DNA of 64,000 nt from Sporomusaceae bacterium (lineage in GTDB: Bacteria; Bacillota; Negativicutes; UBA1444): positions 118,255 through 182,254 of the forward strand of contig JAHDPL010000020.1 in the NCBI GenBank assembly GCA_018434355.1, read 5' to 3'. Positions 8,290-17,468 of the stretch are shown here, piece after piece. Numbering within the stretch: the stretch's first letter is position 1; each line of letters starts with the position of its first letter. Both the position numbers and the translations under genes were made by a program. Below the pieces are notes generated by a model, which saw nothing but the letters and a program-made list of their open reading frames with translations, searched no databases and was not told the origin of the DNA.

Positions 8290-9399
8290 ATGCAGCTCAC
8301 ATCCGCCATGCTCAGCCTACTGCTCTGCTTTGCCATACTGATCGGCGGTTGCAGCCAGCCAAAGCCGGTAAAGATCGGCTTTGTCGCCGGCCTGACCGGA
8401 CGTCTGGCAGACCTGGGCACCGGCGGACGCGACGGCGCTCTCTTGGCGAGCGAGGACATCAATGCCGCCGGCGGAATCAAGGGCTCCCGCATCGAACTGC
8501 TGGTGCGCGACGACAAATCCGACGTCCAGACGGCGCTCGAAGTCGACCGCGAGTTGCTTGACGCCGGCGTTGTAGCGATTGTCGGCCATGTGATCAGCTC
8601 CACCGGTCTGGCGGCTGCGCCGCTGATGAATAGCCGGCAGGTGCCGATGCTCAGCCCCACCGTGCGCACCTCCCAGCTTACCGGCATCGACGATTATTTC
8701 TTCAGTCTGATCACGCCGATTTGGCCGGCGGCCGAGCAACAAGCCCGCTACGCCTTCCACCGCGGCATCCGCAAGATGACGCTGATTTACGACCTGAACA
8801 ACCGCCAGTACGGACAGGACTGGACCGAAAGCTTCGCCCGTTCATTCACCCGTTTGGGTGGGCAGATCGCGTCGACCCTGACGGTATCGTCAGTCAAGAC
8901 AATGGATTACGCCGACATCAGCCAAAAAATCCTTGCTTCCGGCGCATCCGGCGTGCTGCTTGTGACCGGCGCCGTCGATACGGCGATGATTTGCCAGCAC
9001 CTGCGCAAAGCCGGCTCTAGCATGCTGATCTTTACTTCCAGTTGGCCGGTCACACCCGAGTTCATCAAGCTGGCCGGCAGCTACGCCAACGGCGTGTTGA
9101 TGAGCAGCCCGTTTGATGACCAGGACCGGACCGCCTCATTCGTCGATTTTCAAAAACGCTTTGTGGCCCGTTTCGGCTACGCGCCGAATTACGCGGCAGT
9201 GCACTCCTATGAAGCGGTTCGCGTGATCGCCGACGCCTTGACGAAGAATCCCGACCCGAAACAACTGAAACAGACGATTTTGCAGCAAAAAACGTTTAAC
9301 GGCCTGACCGGGCCATTTAGCTTTGACGCTTTTGGCGACACCATCCGGGGCAATTTCCTGCTCGCCGTGCATGACGGGCGGTTCGAGGTCATCGAGTGA
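8290..9399 (+). CDS. Periplasmic Leu/Ile/Val-type substrate-binding lipoprotein (orphan)
   Basis: 369 residues with a lipoprotein signal peptide ending in the lipobox IGGC (Cys21). The mature part is a type I periplasmic binding fold of the LivJ/amide-binding family (opening VKIGFVAGLTGRLADLG, then the GGIKG turn). There is no permease or ATPase gene nearby. The stop codon overlaps the GTG start of a membrane sensor phosphatase, so it probably acts as a ligand sensor that docks on that protein's extracytoplasmic domain instead of feeding a transporter. Ligand unknown; amino acid or amide would be typical. Confidence 0.85.
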   Translation: MQLTSAMLSLLLCFAILIGGCSQPKPVKIGFVAGLTGRLADLGTGGRDGALLASEDINAAGGIKGSRIELLVRDDKSDVQTALEVDRELLDAGVVAIVGHVISSTGLAAAPLMNSRQVPMLSPTVRTSQLTGIDDYFFSLITPIWPAAEQQARYAFHRGIRKMTLIYDLNNRQYGQDWTESFARSFTRLGGQIASTLTVSSVKTMDYADISQKILASGASGVLLVTGAVDTAMICQHLRKAGSSMLIFTSSWPVTPEFIKLAGSYANGVLMSSPFDDQDRTASFVDFQKRFVARFGYAPNYAAVHSYEAVRVIADALTKNPDPKQLKQTILQQKTFNGLTGPFSFDAFGDTIRGNFLLAVHDGRFEVIE

Positions 9400-12116
9400 A
9401 GCTGAAAAAATTCATGTTGTTAACAGAATTGACTACGTTCCTGTTGCCGCTATGTTTGATTGCGCTGGCGGCTTTTTATATTGCCACCGATAGCCTGAAG
9501 CAGGACGCGCTGCAAAAGAACGACCTGATCGCCAGGGCCACCGCCAACCAGCTGGAAATGGCGCTGCAAAGCCCGCAAAAACTGTTGCAACAATCTCACG
9601 CTTCCTGTGTTTCAAGAGCTGACCGCTCGCTGCCGATGCAGCCGTTTCTGGAACCATTGCTGCGTATCGAGCCACTGTTTCAAAAAATTGAAGTGCTGAA
9701 TAAACAGGGGAAAATCATTGAAACAATTCCGTCTGACCCGCAAATGATCGGGCTGGACAAATCCGGGCTAGATTTTTTCAAAGCGCTGCAAACCGGCAAC
9801 ACAGTATACTGGTCCAATACGTTTATCTCGTTGCCGCAGGGACAGCCGTCGGTGGTGCTGGCGATGTCGTTTGCCGACCGAGTAATCGCCGCGCATCTCA
9901 ATCTGTCGGGCTTGCATACACTCATCGACACCATGCAGGATAAACACGATCCCGGAATGAGTATCGCGGTCGCCGACCATTCCGGCGTCTATATTTCACA
10001 CCACGACAGCCAGCGGGTGCTGGAACGACGGACCCTCGACGATTTCGACCTAATCCGCCGCATGCTGCAGGAAGATCGCGGCGCAACCGGCCGGGAAAAT
10101 GCCAAAAAGGACCAGTTGCTTAGCTTGGCTCCGATCGCCAGCACCGGCTGGTTGGTGGTCGTGACGCAATCGGCGGAATCGGCCTATACGGCGGTCAACA
10201 ATCTGCAACGGTTTTTTCTTGCAATCGCGCTGCTTTCCATCGGCGCCGCCTATGCTGCGTCGCGCTACAAAACCACCTATGTGGTCCGCTCTTTTGCCAA
10301 AATCGAAAACGCGCTGATCCAAGCCCGCGACAACCTGGAAGTCAAAGTGGAGCAACGCACCCAGGAACTGTCGACCGCCAACGAAGACCTGACTGCGATG
10401 AACGAGGAAATCAGCGCAATCAATGAAGAACTGCAAGCCACGAATACTGCGCTGGCCTCTGAAATCGACTACCGGCAGCAGGCGGAGGCCGGCTTGCGCC
10501 AGGCCAAGCTGGAACTTGAGCACAAAGTCGCCGAACGGACGGCGGAATTGGTTGCCGCCAACCAGGAACTGCATGCTACCATCGGAGATTTGCAGGCGGA
10601 AATCGCCGCCCGGCTTGCGGCCGAAACCGATCTGGCGGAAACGGAAAAGCGTTACCAGGCGGTGCTTGCCCAATCGACCGAGGCAGTGATGCTGTGCGAT
10701 TTGGATACGGCCGAAATCTTCGACACCAACTCACGGTTCAGCGAACTGTTCGGCTTCGAGCGCAACGACTTGCATTCGCTGACACTGTTTGACTTAACTC
10801 CGCAGGCCTCCGAGGAAATCCGTCAGTTGCTGAATCAGGTTAAAACCGGCGGGTTCCTGCAAGTTCAGCGCTATACCGCCAAACACAAGAGCGGCAGGCT
10901 GGTGGATGTCGAAGTGGCGGCAACGTTGATCCGCCACCAAAATCGGTTGGCGATGCTACTGACGTTCCGCGATGTGACGGACGCTGTACGGCGTGAAAGG
11001 CAGACGCTGAGGGAGTCCGCCCTGGCGACGCGGGTGCAGGACGCTTTGCTTTCGCTGCCGGCGGCTTCGGATTACATTGAGCTACAGGCAATTTACCAGC
11101 CCTTCGGCTATGTCGGCGGCGATTTGTATTTCCTGGATTGGCGTTACGACGGCATGCTACTGCGCGGCTTCCTGGTCGATGTGGCCGGGCATGGCCTGGC
11201 GACGGCGCTGCACACCGCATCGCTGCATGTCTTGCTGCGCGAAGTCAACGAAAGGGATTTGCCGCTTGCCGATGCCATGCGCTGGATCAATGGACGAGCC
11301 GGTGAATATTTTGACGAAGCCACCTTTGCCGGCGCAATCGGCTTCGAGCTGGATTTCGAAACCCAACAGCTGCGCTGGAGCTGCGCCGGTTTGCCGGATC
11401 TCTATCTGGCGACCGGGCAAAACCGCGGCGTCCTCCGCAAGCCAGGCATGTTCCTCGGCATTCGGGAAAATGAAACCTTTGACACGCATGTCCTGCCGCT
11501 TGCTGTTGGCGACTCGTTCTTTTTCCTGTCCGATGGCCTGACCGATCTGCTCCCTGCAAGCAGCGACCTGCCGCTGGGCGACTACCCGGCGATGCTGAAG
11601 CTGATGGCGGACCTGGCCCATAGCGACCGACGACGCGATGACGCCACCGCCGTCTGCATCCGGATTCGCGCCCTGCCAAGCAGCACTGCGGCCACGGAGG
11701 GCTGGCCGCGAGTATTGCGGTTTAATGGTTACGGCGACTATCAACGACTCAAAGGGGAAATGGCGAAGATTTTGGCCGAGGCAACCGGATTGCCGCACTC
11801 GCTGCCGGAGGTCGCGGTCAATGAAGCTCTAGCAAACGCGATGGAGTGCCGCGACGGGGTACCGCGTCAACATGCGGCGAAAGTGAAATTCAACAAGTTG
11901 GGCCGCAGGCTGGTCGTGCGGGTTCGCACCTCGCGGATCGGTTTTGCCGGCAACGCATTGCTGCGGCGACTTCGCTCGCATCCCGAAGAGCTGTTCGATT
12001 TTGGCGAAGACGCAGCGATGGGCCGCGGCATCCCGATCATGTTGTCGACCACCGACAAGATGTGCTACAACAGCGAAGGAACCGAGCTGCTGCTGGCCTG
12101 GCGGTTGAAGCAGTGA
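9396..12116 (+). CDS. Membrane sensor SpoIIE-type phosphatase with PAS and C-terminal HATPase
   Basis: 906 residues; GTG start at 9396 inside the stop of the previous gene. Order: membrane segment ~11-30, extracytoplasmic dCache-like sensor ~35-260, membrane segment ~274-290, long coiled coil ~305-415, PAS ~418-535, SpoIIE/PP2C phosphatase ~545-755 (metal ligands in VGGDLY, DVAGHG and RRDDATAV), RsbW-like HATPase ~768-906 with N-box AVNEALANAME. It would dephosphorylate a STAS anti-sigma antagonist in response to the ligand-bound lipoprotein. The HATPase keeps the N-box but lacks a clear DxGxG box. No STAS or sigma gene is adjacent, so its partner is elsewhere. Confidence 0.85.
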   Translation: MKLKKFMLLTELTTFLLPLCLIALAAFYIATDSLKQDALQKNDLIARATANQLEMALQSPQKLLQQSHASCVSRADRSLPMQPFLEPLLRIEPLFQKIEVLNKQGKIIETIPSDPQMIGLDKSGLDFFKALQTGNTVYWSNTFISLPQGQPSVVLAMSFADRVIAAHLNLSGLHTLIDTMQDKHDPGMSIAVADHSGVYISHHDSQRVLERRTLDDFDLIRRMLQEDRGATGRENAKKDQLLSLAPIASTGWLVVVTQSAESAYTAVNNLQRFFLAIALLSIGAAYAASRYKTTYVVRSFAKIENALIQARDNLEVKVEQRTQELSTANEDLTAMNEEISAINEELQATNTALASEIDYRQQAEAGLRQAKLELEHKVAERTAELVAANQELHATIGDLQAEIAARLAAETDLAETEKRYQAVLAQSTEAVMLCDLDTAEIFDTNSRFSELFGFERNDLHSLTLFDLTPQASEEIRQLLNQVKTGGFLQVQRYTAKHKSGRLVDVEVAATLIRHQNRLAMLLTFRDVTDAVRRERQTLRESALATRVQDALLSLPAASDYIELQAIYQPFGYVGGDLYFLDWRYDGMLLRGFLVDVAGHGLATALHTASLHVLLREVNERDLPLADAMRWINGRAGEYFDEATFAGAIGFELDFETQQLRWSCAGLPDLYLATGQNRGVLRKPGMFLGIRENETFDTHVLPLAVGDSFFFLSDGLTDLLPASSDLPLGDYPAMLKLMADLAHSDRRRDDATAVCIRIRALPSSTAATEGWPRVLRFNGYGDYQRLKGEMAKILAEATGLPHSLPEVAVNEALANAMECRDGVPRQHAAKVKFNKLGRRLVVRVRTSRIGFAGNALLRRLRSHPEELFDFGEDAAMGRGIPIMLSTTDKMCYNSEGTELLLAWRLKQ

Positions 12117-12145
12117 AAAAGACCCCTTACTAAAAGTAACCCACC

Positions 12146-12206
12146 AAAAAAACAGGGACCGGGCGAGAACTTGTCAAAAAAGTTTCTCGCGCAGTCCCTG
12201 CTGTTT
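12146..12206. terminator. Bidirectional terminator between convergent genes
   Basis: An outer stem CAGGGAC (12153-12159) / GTCCCTG (12194-12200) and an inner stem GCGAGAA / TTCTCGC (12163-12169 / 12184-12190) are flanked by A-rich sequence on the left and CTGTTTT on the right, so it can stop transcription from both sides. Confidence 0.75.
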
Positions 12207-12223
12207 TATATCGGTATGCCAGC

Positions 12224-13660
12224 CTACACTTGGCTGAAGTCGCGCCAGACCGTCTTGAATTTCTTGATGCCGATTTCAAACTGTCCATGCGCCGAATAGA
12301 CCCGACGGAAATTCTCGTTTGGCCGGCTTGCCGGCGGACGATGTCCCATGTCGGCCAAGACGCTGGTAATCTGAAACGCCATCTCGCTAAGGCCGACCAC
12401 ATCCTTGGAGCGATGTACTACATCGCCCAGGTTGACCTGGCAGGTCGCCCACAGCCCTGCCTGCTGCACCACCTGGATCAGCATGGCGATTTCCACGCCA
12501 TAGTTGACGGGAATCCGCATCTTGAGCAAATCCTCGCGGTAAATCGCCACCGCGCCGGACAGCGGCTGGATGTAACCTGACAGCTCCGGCATGAACGTGT
12601 TGATCCAGGGCCGAGCGAGTAGCTCGGTCACCCGACCGCCGCCGACCTCGATGCCGGACGCCTCAACCCGGACCGGCCGGGCAAAATAGCCTTTGGAGTA
12701 ACGGATGCCGGCATCGGCCAACAACGGTCCGAGCAGACCGTAAAAAAACCGTGGTGTAATCGTCTCGATGTCGGTGTCGACCCAGGCCAGGATATCGGCC
12801 TGCGTCACCAGCGCGCTCTTGAACATCGCCTCGCCTTTGCCGCGGTACGCACCGAGTTCCGGCCGCACCTGCGGGTGCAGATACACGGGAATGCCAAAAG
12901 ACTGAGCGATAGTCACCGTATTGTCGCTCGATGCTGAATCCATCAGGATCACTTCGTCAATAATGCCGGCCTGTTGCACCTCCAGCGCCGTTTTAATCAC
13001 CTTGCCGACCGTTTTTTCTTCGTTCAGGCTGGGCAAAATCACCGCGATCCGTTTGCCAAGTTTTTTCTTGTAGTTTCGCAGCACGGCCGCCAGAGCAAAG
13101 TCCGCTGCATCATAGGTGCGGGCCCGTACCCACTTGTTGATCTCGTCGGCCTCGTCAAAGTCGATGTCGCTCATCGGTCCGCGCACGATGGTGACGCCGC
13201 CGCCATAACCGGCGCGGATTTTTTCCTGCAGCGGCAACATTTCCGACGCTGCCAGCGGCGCGCCAAAGAACAGCATCGCATAGTCGCCGCCGATGTTGGC
13301 GAGCAGCTCAGGCAGTGAAGCCTCGCGTCGCCAACTGACGGTGACATGGTCAAACATCGCGTTAGCCGGAGCAACAACACTCGATAAGAAAATCTCTTCC
13401 AGCTGCGGCAATTTTTCTTCCAGATGGATGATCTGCAGGTCCCGCACACCGGTGCGCGCCAACAGCTCCAGCACCGCCCGGGCATTGATGCCGCCGCGCA
13501 GCACCGCCGCTAAAGGCCCATCGCGCCAGCCATCGGTCACCGCAACGATCCCGCCCTGGTCATAATGGCTTTCCTGCCACTCGGCAAAATGATACAGCGC
13601 GATCGGTTGATCGGCATCCGGCGCAATCGCCGGCCACTCACAACTTGTGGCTTCTTTCAT
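12224..13660 (-). CDS. Glucosyl-3-phosphoglycerate-synthase-like family 2/81 glycosyltransferase
   Basis: 478 residues; ATG 13660 with a G-rich ribosome site. The N-terminal ~200 residues are an extra domain of unknown role. From ~205 on there is a GT-A glycosyltransferase: AVILPSLNEEKTVG binds the nucleotide, and the metal motif DTD occurs in LAWVDTDIE. The layout resembles GpgS/mannosylglycerate-type synthases that make the compatible solute glucosylglycerate. No phosphatase partner is adjacent. Exact donor and acceptor are unproven. Confidence 0.7.
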   Translation of the reverse strand: MKEATSCEWPAIAPDADQPIALYHFAEWQESHYDQGGIVAVTDGWRDGPLAAVLRGGINARAVLELLARTGVRDLQIIHLEEKLPQLEEIFLSSVVAPANAMFDHVTVSWRREASLPELLANIGGDYAMLFFGAPLAASEMLPLQEKIRAGYGGGVTIVRGPMSDIDFDEADEINKWVRARTYDAADFALAAVLRNYKKKLGKRIAVILPSLNEEKTVGKVIKTALEVQQAGIIDEVILMDSASSDNTVTIAQSFGIPVYLHPQVRPELGAYRGKGEAMFKSALVTQADILAWVDTDIETITPRFFYGLLGPLLADAGIRYSKGYFARPVRVEASGIEVGGGRVTELLARPWINTFMPELSGYIQPLSGAVAIYREDLLKMRIPVNYGVEIAMLIQVVQQAGLWATCQVNLGDVVHRSKDVVGLSEMAFQITSVLADMGHRPPASRPNENFRRVYSAHGQFEIGIKKFKTVWRDFSQV

Positions 13661-13708
13661 CTAACGCCCCCCTTGTTCTATTTTGGCATACTCTGTCCTG
13701 CCTTTGCC

Positions 13709-14074
13709 CTACATGCGCACCGGAATAATCTCAATCCAATACCCGTCCGGATCGGCGATAAAGTAAATCCCCATATCCTTGTTTTCATAGCAGATGCAGC
13801 CCATCTGTTTGTGCAGTTCATAGGCCTGGTCAAACTCAGCCACGCGGAATGCCAGGTGAAATTCGTTTTCGCCGAGATTGTAGGGCGCAGTCCGGTCTTT
13901 TAGCCAGGTCAGTTCCAGCAGATGCTCGGTCTTGCCGTCACCAAGGAACACCAGCGTAAAGTCGGGTTTTTCCTTGCGGCGGACTTCCACCAGTCCCAAT
14001 GCCTGTTTGTAGAAAGCCAGGCTTTTTTCCAGATCGAGGACATTGAAGTTGTTGTGGGCAAAGGTAAATTGCAT
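13709..14074 (-). CDS. gloA: Glyoxalase I (lactoylglutathione lyase)
   Basis: 121 residues, typical length; ATG 14074 with AAGGAGGAG upstream. It is a single VOC fold with the four metal ligands recognisable: His in FAHNN, Glu in TEHLLELTW, His in EFHLAFRV and Glu near the end in YWIEIIP. It isomerises the hemithioacetal of methylglyoxal and a thiol cofactor in the cytosol. Divergent from the asparaginase gene. Confidence 0.85.
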   Translation of the reverse strand: MQFTFAHNNFNVLDLEKSLAFYKQALGLVEVRRKEKPDFTLVFLGDGKTEHLLELTWLKDRTAPYNLGENEFHLAFRVAEFDQAYELHKQMGCICYENKDMGIYFIADPDGYWIEIIPVRM

Positions 14075-14237
14075 GCAAAACTCCTCCTTAAAAATACTGT
14101 ATCGTTGCTTTCTATTATATCATCCGTCGGTTAGCCCGCGGCAACTGCTTTCAATGATAGACAGGACTTTGCCGATCCGAGGGCGAATCAGCATAGAGAC
14201 GACAAATCCGTTCCAACCGCCAAAGGAGGCTGCACCC

Positions 14238-15326
14238 ATGAACAATCGCCTTTTCAGCCTGTTCACCATCTGCCTGTTCTTTCTCGGTCTGCTCCAGCCG
14301 CTAGCCACTGTTGACGCCGCAGCCGCGACCAAACCGCTGCCCAACATCAAAATCCTGGCTACCGGCGGAACGATAGCCGGCGCCGGGACTTCCCATACCC
14401 AGACGGTCGGCTATACCGCCGCAGTGACGGCGGTCGACGGCCTGATCGCCGCAGTGCCCGAGTTGCAGAACATCGCCAACGTGTCCGGCGAACAAGTCGC
14501 CCAGATCGCCAGCGAAGACATGACCGACGAAGTCTGGCTGAAACTGGCCAAGCGGGTCAACGAGCTACTGGCCTCACCACTGGTGGACGGCATCGTCATT
14601 ACTCATGGAACCGATACATTGGAAGAAACGGCCTATTTCCTAAATCTGGTCGTTAAAAACGATAAGCCGGTGGTCGTTGTCGGTGCGATGCGGCCGGCCA
14701 CCTCGATCAGCGCCGACGGTCCAATGAATCTTTACCGCGCCGTCGTTCTGGCCGGTAGCGCCGAAGCCGCCGGCAAAGGCGTACTTGTCATGCTTAACGA
14801 CCAAATCAACGCCGCCCGCGACGTCAGCAAGACCGACACAGCTTCCCTCGACACCTTCAAGTCGCCGGGGCTGGGCCTGCTTGGCATCATCCAGAATGAA
14901 CAGGTTGCGTTTTACCGTCAGCCCACCCGCCGCCACACCAGCGCCAGCGAATTTGATGTGCAACAGCTTTCCGAATTGCCGCGCGTCGACATCGTCTACG
15001 GCTATGCCAACAACAACCGGACCATGCTGGACGCCGCAGTAAAAGCCGGCGCAAAAGGCATCGTCCACGCCGGCACCGGCAACGGCAGCATCCATACGAA
15101 CTTGAAACCGGCCATCGAAGCGGCGCGGCGACAAGGCGTGGTCTTCGTTCGCAGCAGCCGGGTCGGCAGCGGCATTGTCCTGCGCGGCGGCGAATTTGAC
15201 GATGACAGCTACGGCACGATAGCCGGTGACAACCTCAATCCGCAGAAAGCCCGCATCCTGTTGATGCTGGCCTTGATCCGCACCAGCGATCCTGCTGAAA
15301 TCCAGCAGCTATTCTGGAAGTACTAG
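14238..15326 (+). CDS. Exported type II L-asparaginase
   Basis: 362 residues. Start chosen at ATG 14238, which has AAAGGAGG at 14222-14229 and opens a clean signal peptide (hydrophobic core FTICLFFLGLL, cleavage near VDAAAA); the frame extends upstream without a ribosome site. Catalytic motifs of the asparaginase/glutaminase family are intact: first Thr in LATGGTIAGAG, and the second triad in ITHGTDTLEET. It hydrolyses asparagine to aspartate and ammonia in the periplasm, supplying amino acid for fermentation. Confidence 0.9.
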   Translation: MNNRLFSLFTICLFFLGLLQPLATVDAAAATKPLPNIKILATGGTIAGAGTSHTQTVGYTAAVTAVDGLIAAVPELQNIANVSGEQVAQIASEDMTDEVWLKLAKRVNELLASPLVDGIVITHGTDTLEETAYFLNLVVKNDKPVVVVGAMRPATSISADGPMNLYRAVVLAGSAEAAGKGVLVMLNDQINAARDVSKTDTASLDTFKSPGLGLLGIIQNEQVAFYRQPTRRHTSASEFDVQQLSELPRVDIVYGYANNNRTMLDAAVKAGAKGIVHAGTGNGSIHTNLKPAIEAARRQGVVFVRSSRVGSGIVLRGGEFDDDSYGTIAGDNLNPQKARILLMLALIRTSDPAEIQQLFWKY

Positions 15327-15328
15327 CC

Positions 15329-15997
15329 ATGGCCCTGGTTATTTCATTAAAATTAGGCTTTGCCAATGCCACATTGATTCGGGACCAGGGCGCCATCCTC
15401 GTCGATACAGGAACACCTGCCAGCTTCGACGATTACCGCCGCCTGTTCGTCGACCTGCAGCTCGCGCCGCAGGAACTTCGCCTGATTGTGATTACGCACG
15501 GCCACGCCGACCATTTCAGCTATGCCGCCGAGCTGCGCGAGTTCACCGGCGCGCCGGTGCTTTGCCACACTCTGGCCGCGCCAGCGCTGCGGAGCGGGCA
15601 TTATCCGCCAGTCCGGCCGCGCAACGAACTGGGCGAGAGCGTGCGCCGGATGATTGCCGGACAAACGCCGCAGGCCCGGCAAACGCTGGAGCCGGACCTG
15701 GTCATCGACGGAGACTATGATTTAGCTTATTACGGTGTGCGTGGCAAAATCCTGACCACGCCGGGCCACAGCCCCTGCTCATTGTCGGTACTGCTGGACT
15801 CCGGCGAAGCGATTGTCGGCGACCTGGTGGTTTCTTCGCCGTTTTCCGGCCAGGCGACGCTCGCCTATTTCGCCGACGACCCACCGCGCCTGTTTAGCAG
15901 CGTCAATCAGTTGCTACAATCGGCCCATACATTTTACAGCGGACATGGCGGACCGTTCAGCGCCGCCGAAGTCGCCGCCGCGCTGGCAGCAGGTTAA
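15329..15997 (+). CDS. Metallo-beta-lactamase-fold hydrolase
   Basis: 222 residues; ATG two bases after the asparaginase stop, with no separate ribosome site, so translation is coupled. Metal ligands are present: HGHADHFS (HxHxDH), His in TPGHSPCS, Asp in IVGDLVV and a terminal His in SGHGGPF. This is the glyoxalase II-like branch of the superfamily. Substrate unknown; glyoxalase I lies just across the divergent promoter region, so a thioester substrate is a guess. Confidence 0.8.
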   Translation: MALVISLKLGFANATLIRDQGAILVDTGTPASFDDYRRLFVDLQLAPQELRLIVITHGHADHFSYAAELREFTGAPVLCHTLAAPALRSGHYPPVRPRNELGESVRRMIAGQTPQARQTLEPDLVIDGDYDLAYYGVRGKILTTPGHSPCSLSVLLDSGEAIVGDLVVSSPFSGQATLAYFADDPPRLFSSVNQLLQSAHTFYSGHGGPFSAAEVAAALAAG

Positions 15998-16174
15998 ACA
16001 GAATTTAGCCCCGCAACCTCAAGATTCCATAGCAACCTCATCCACTGTTCCCGTTGCACAATATTTTTATTTCAATTTGTTCTGTTTGAACATAGACGCA
16101 CCCAATTGATTTTGTTATGATTACAGTAATATTTCTACCCAATCTCAACCCATAACCCCTGTCACCAGCAACGC
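15998..16174 (+). other. Leader region upstream of the PucR-type regulator
   Basis: No convincing coding sequence. It is more AT-rich than the flanks. A possible promoter (TTGATT near 16106, TAATAT near 16127, spacing about 15) lies ahead of the hairpin at 16175-16207, so a transcript started here would meet the terminator before reaching the regulator gene. Confidence 0.4.
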
Positions 16175-16207
16175 AGCTGGCGGATATCGCATCCGCCGGC
16201 TTTTTTT
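16175..16207 (+). terminator. Rho-independent terminator or attenuator before the PucR-type gene
   Basis: A strong hairpin (AGCTGGCGGAT at 16175-16185 against ATCCGCCGGCT at 16191-16201) is followed by seven Ts at 16201-16207. It either ends the asparaginase transcript or attenuates the PucR-type gene 35 bases further on. Confidence 0.8.
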
Positions 16208-16241
16208 ATCCGGATTTCAGCGGAAAGGGGAGGGAATCGCC

Positions 16242-17453
16242 TTGGCGCTCAAACTAAAAGACTTGTTCCAGCTGCCGCATATGAAAGACCTTCGCCTGGT
16301 GGCCGGCTCGCCGGGCCTGGACCGGACCCTGCACTGGGTACATGTGGTCGAACTACCGGACGTGATGCACTGGACCTTGGGCGGCGAACTGCTGTTTATG
16401 ACCGGCATCGGCATACGCGACAACCTGGCCCAACTGCCACGGATCGTCGAAGCCTGCGCCCAGCGCAAAGTGGCCGGTCTGGTACTGAACGTCGGCCCTT
16501 ATATTCCCGCCACACCGCCCGAAGTAATCGAACTAGCCGAAAAAATGGCTTTCCCCTTGTTCGAGCTGCCCTGGGAAGTCAAACTGGTCGAAGTCACCAA
16601 AGAAATCTGCAACCACATCATGAGTCAACAAATCGAGGAAAAATCGATCCAGGACATTCTGGAAAGCATCCTGTACGGCGATTGCTCACAGCCCGAACTA
16701 TTGATCAGCCGGGCTGCCCTTTACGACTATGACCTCGCCAAACCGCACCGGGTCCTGTTCATTCGTTACGGTGGCAGTCTTCCGCCAGGCAAGGCAAATC
16801 TGGCGATCGAGCAAAAAGTCCTTGAAGACAAGCTGAAACTTCAGCAAATCGTGCACGACACTTTTCACCGCGGTGGCAAAAAAGTCCTGTCCACCGCCCG
16901 CTCCGACCGTCTGGCACTGCTAATCCCGGCGGACGGCAGCATGCAGGAGGCACAGCAGGTTGAAGCGATCGCCCAGAGCATCCTGCAAACGGCGCAGGAA
17001 AAGCTAAAACCGATGCAAATCCATATCGGCTGGGGCAGCCCGTTCGATCAGTTGCCGTCGGCAAAGCAAAGTCAGGAACAAGCCGAGTTGGCGCTGAAAG
17101 TCGCGATGACCAGCGGCAAAAAACACTATTTCGGTTATGAGTCGCTCGGCTTTTACAAAGTGCTGTTCAACGTATCCAACCGCAAGGAACTGGAAAGTTT
17201 CCGCTCGGAAGTGCTGGGGCCGCTGAACGAATACGACAAGCGGCATGGCGGCGAACTGCTGCCAACGCTGACCGCGTTTCTCGAAGATACGGAAAACCTG
17301 TCGATCGTAGCCGAGAAACTGCATATTCACCGCAACACACTGCGTTACCGGCTGCAAAAGGTTGAAGAAATTACCGGGCGCAATCTGGGCGATACCCAGG
17401 ACCGCATGCATCTGTTTTTTGCCACGATTGTCGACAAATATCTCAGTTTGTAA
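16242..17453 (+). CDS. PucR-family transcriptional regulator
   Basis: 403 residues; TTG start at 16242 with AAAGGGGAGGG upstream. Residues ~1-125 are the PucR N-terminal ligand domain, the middle has a GGDEF-like spacer, and the C-terminus holds the helix-turn-helix of the family (LSIVAEKLHIHRNTLRYRL). PucR-type proteins control purine, ureide or amino-acid catabolism. The gene opens a run with an M20 hydrolase, an alcohol dehydrogenase and an aminotransferase, which are its likely targets. Confidence 0.88.
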   Translation: MALKLKDLFQLPHMKDLRLVAGSPGLDRTLHWVHVVELPDVMHWTLGGELLFMTGIGIRDNLAQLPRIVEACAQRKVAGLVLNVGPYIPATPPEVIELAEKMAFPLFELPWEVKLVEVTKEICNHIMSQQIEEKSIQDILESILYGDCSQPELLISRAALYDYDLAKPHRVLFIRYGGSLPPGKANLAIEQKVLEDKLKLQQIVHDTFHRGGKKVLSTARSDRLALLIPADGSMQEAQQVEAIAQSILQTAQEKLKPMQIHIGWGSPFDQLPSAKQSQEQAELALKVAMTSGKKHYFGYESLGFYKVLFNVSNRKELESFRSEVLGPLNEYDKRHGGELLPTLTAFLEDTENLSIVAEKLHIHRNTLRYRLQKVEEITGRNLGDTQDRMHLFFATIVDKYLSL

Positions 17454-17468
17454 AAAGGAAGCGGGACG

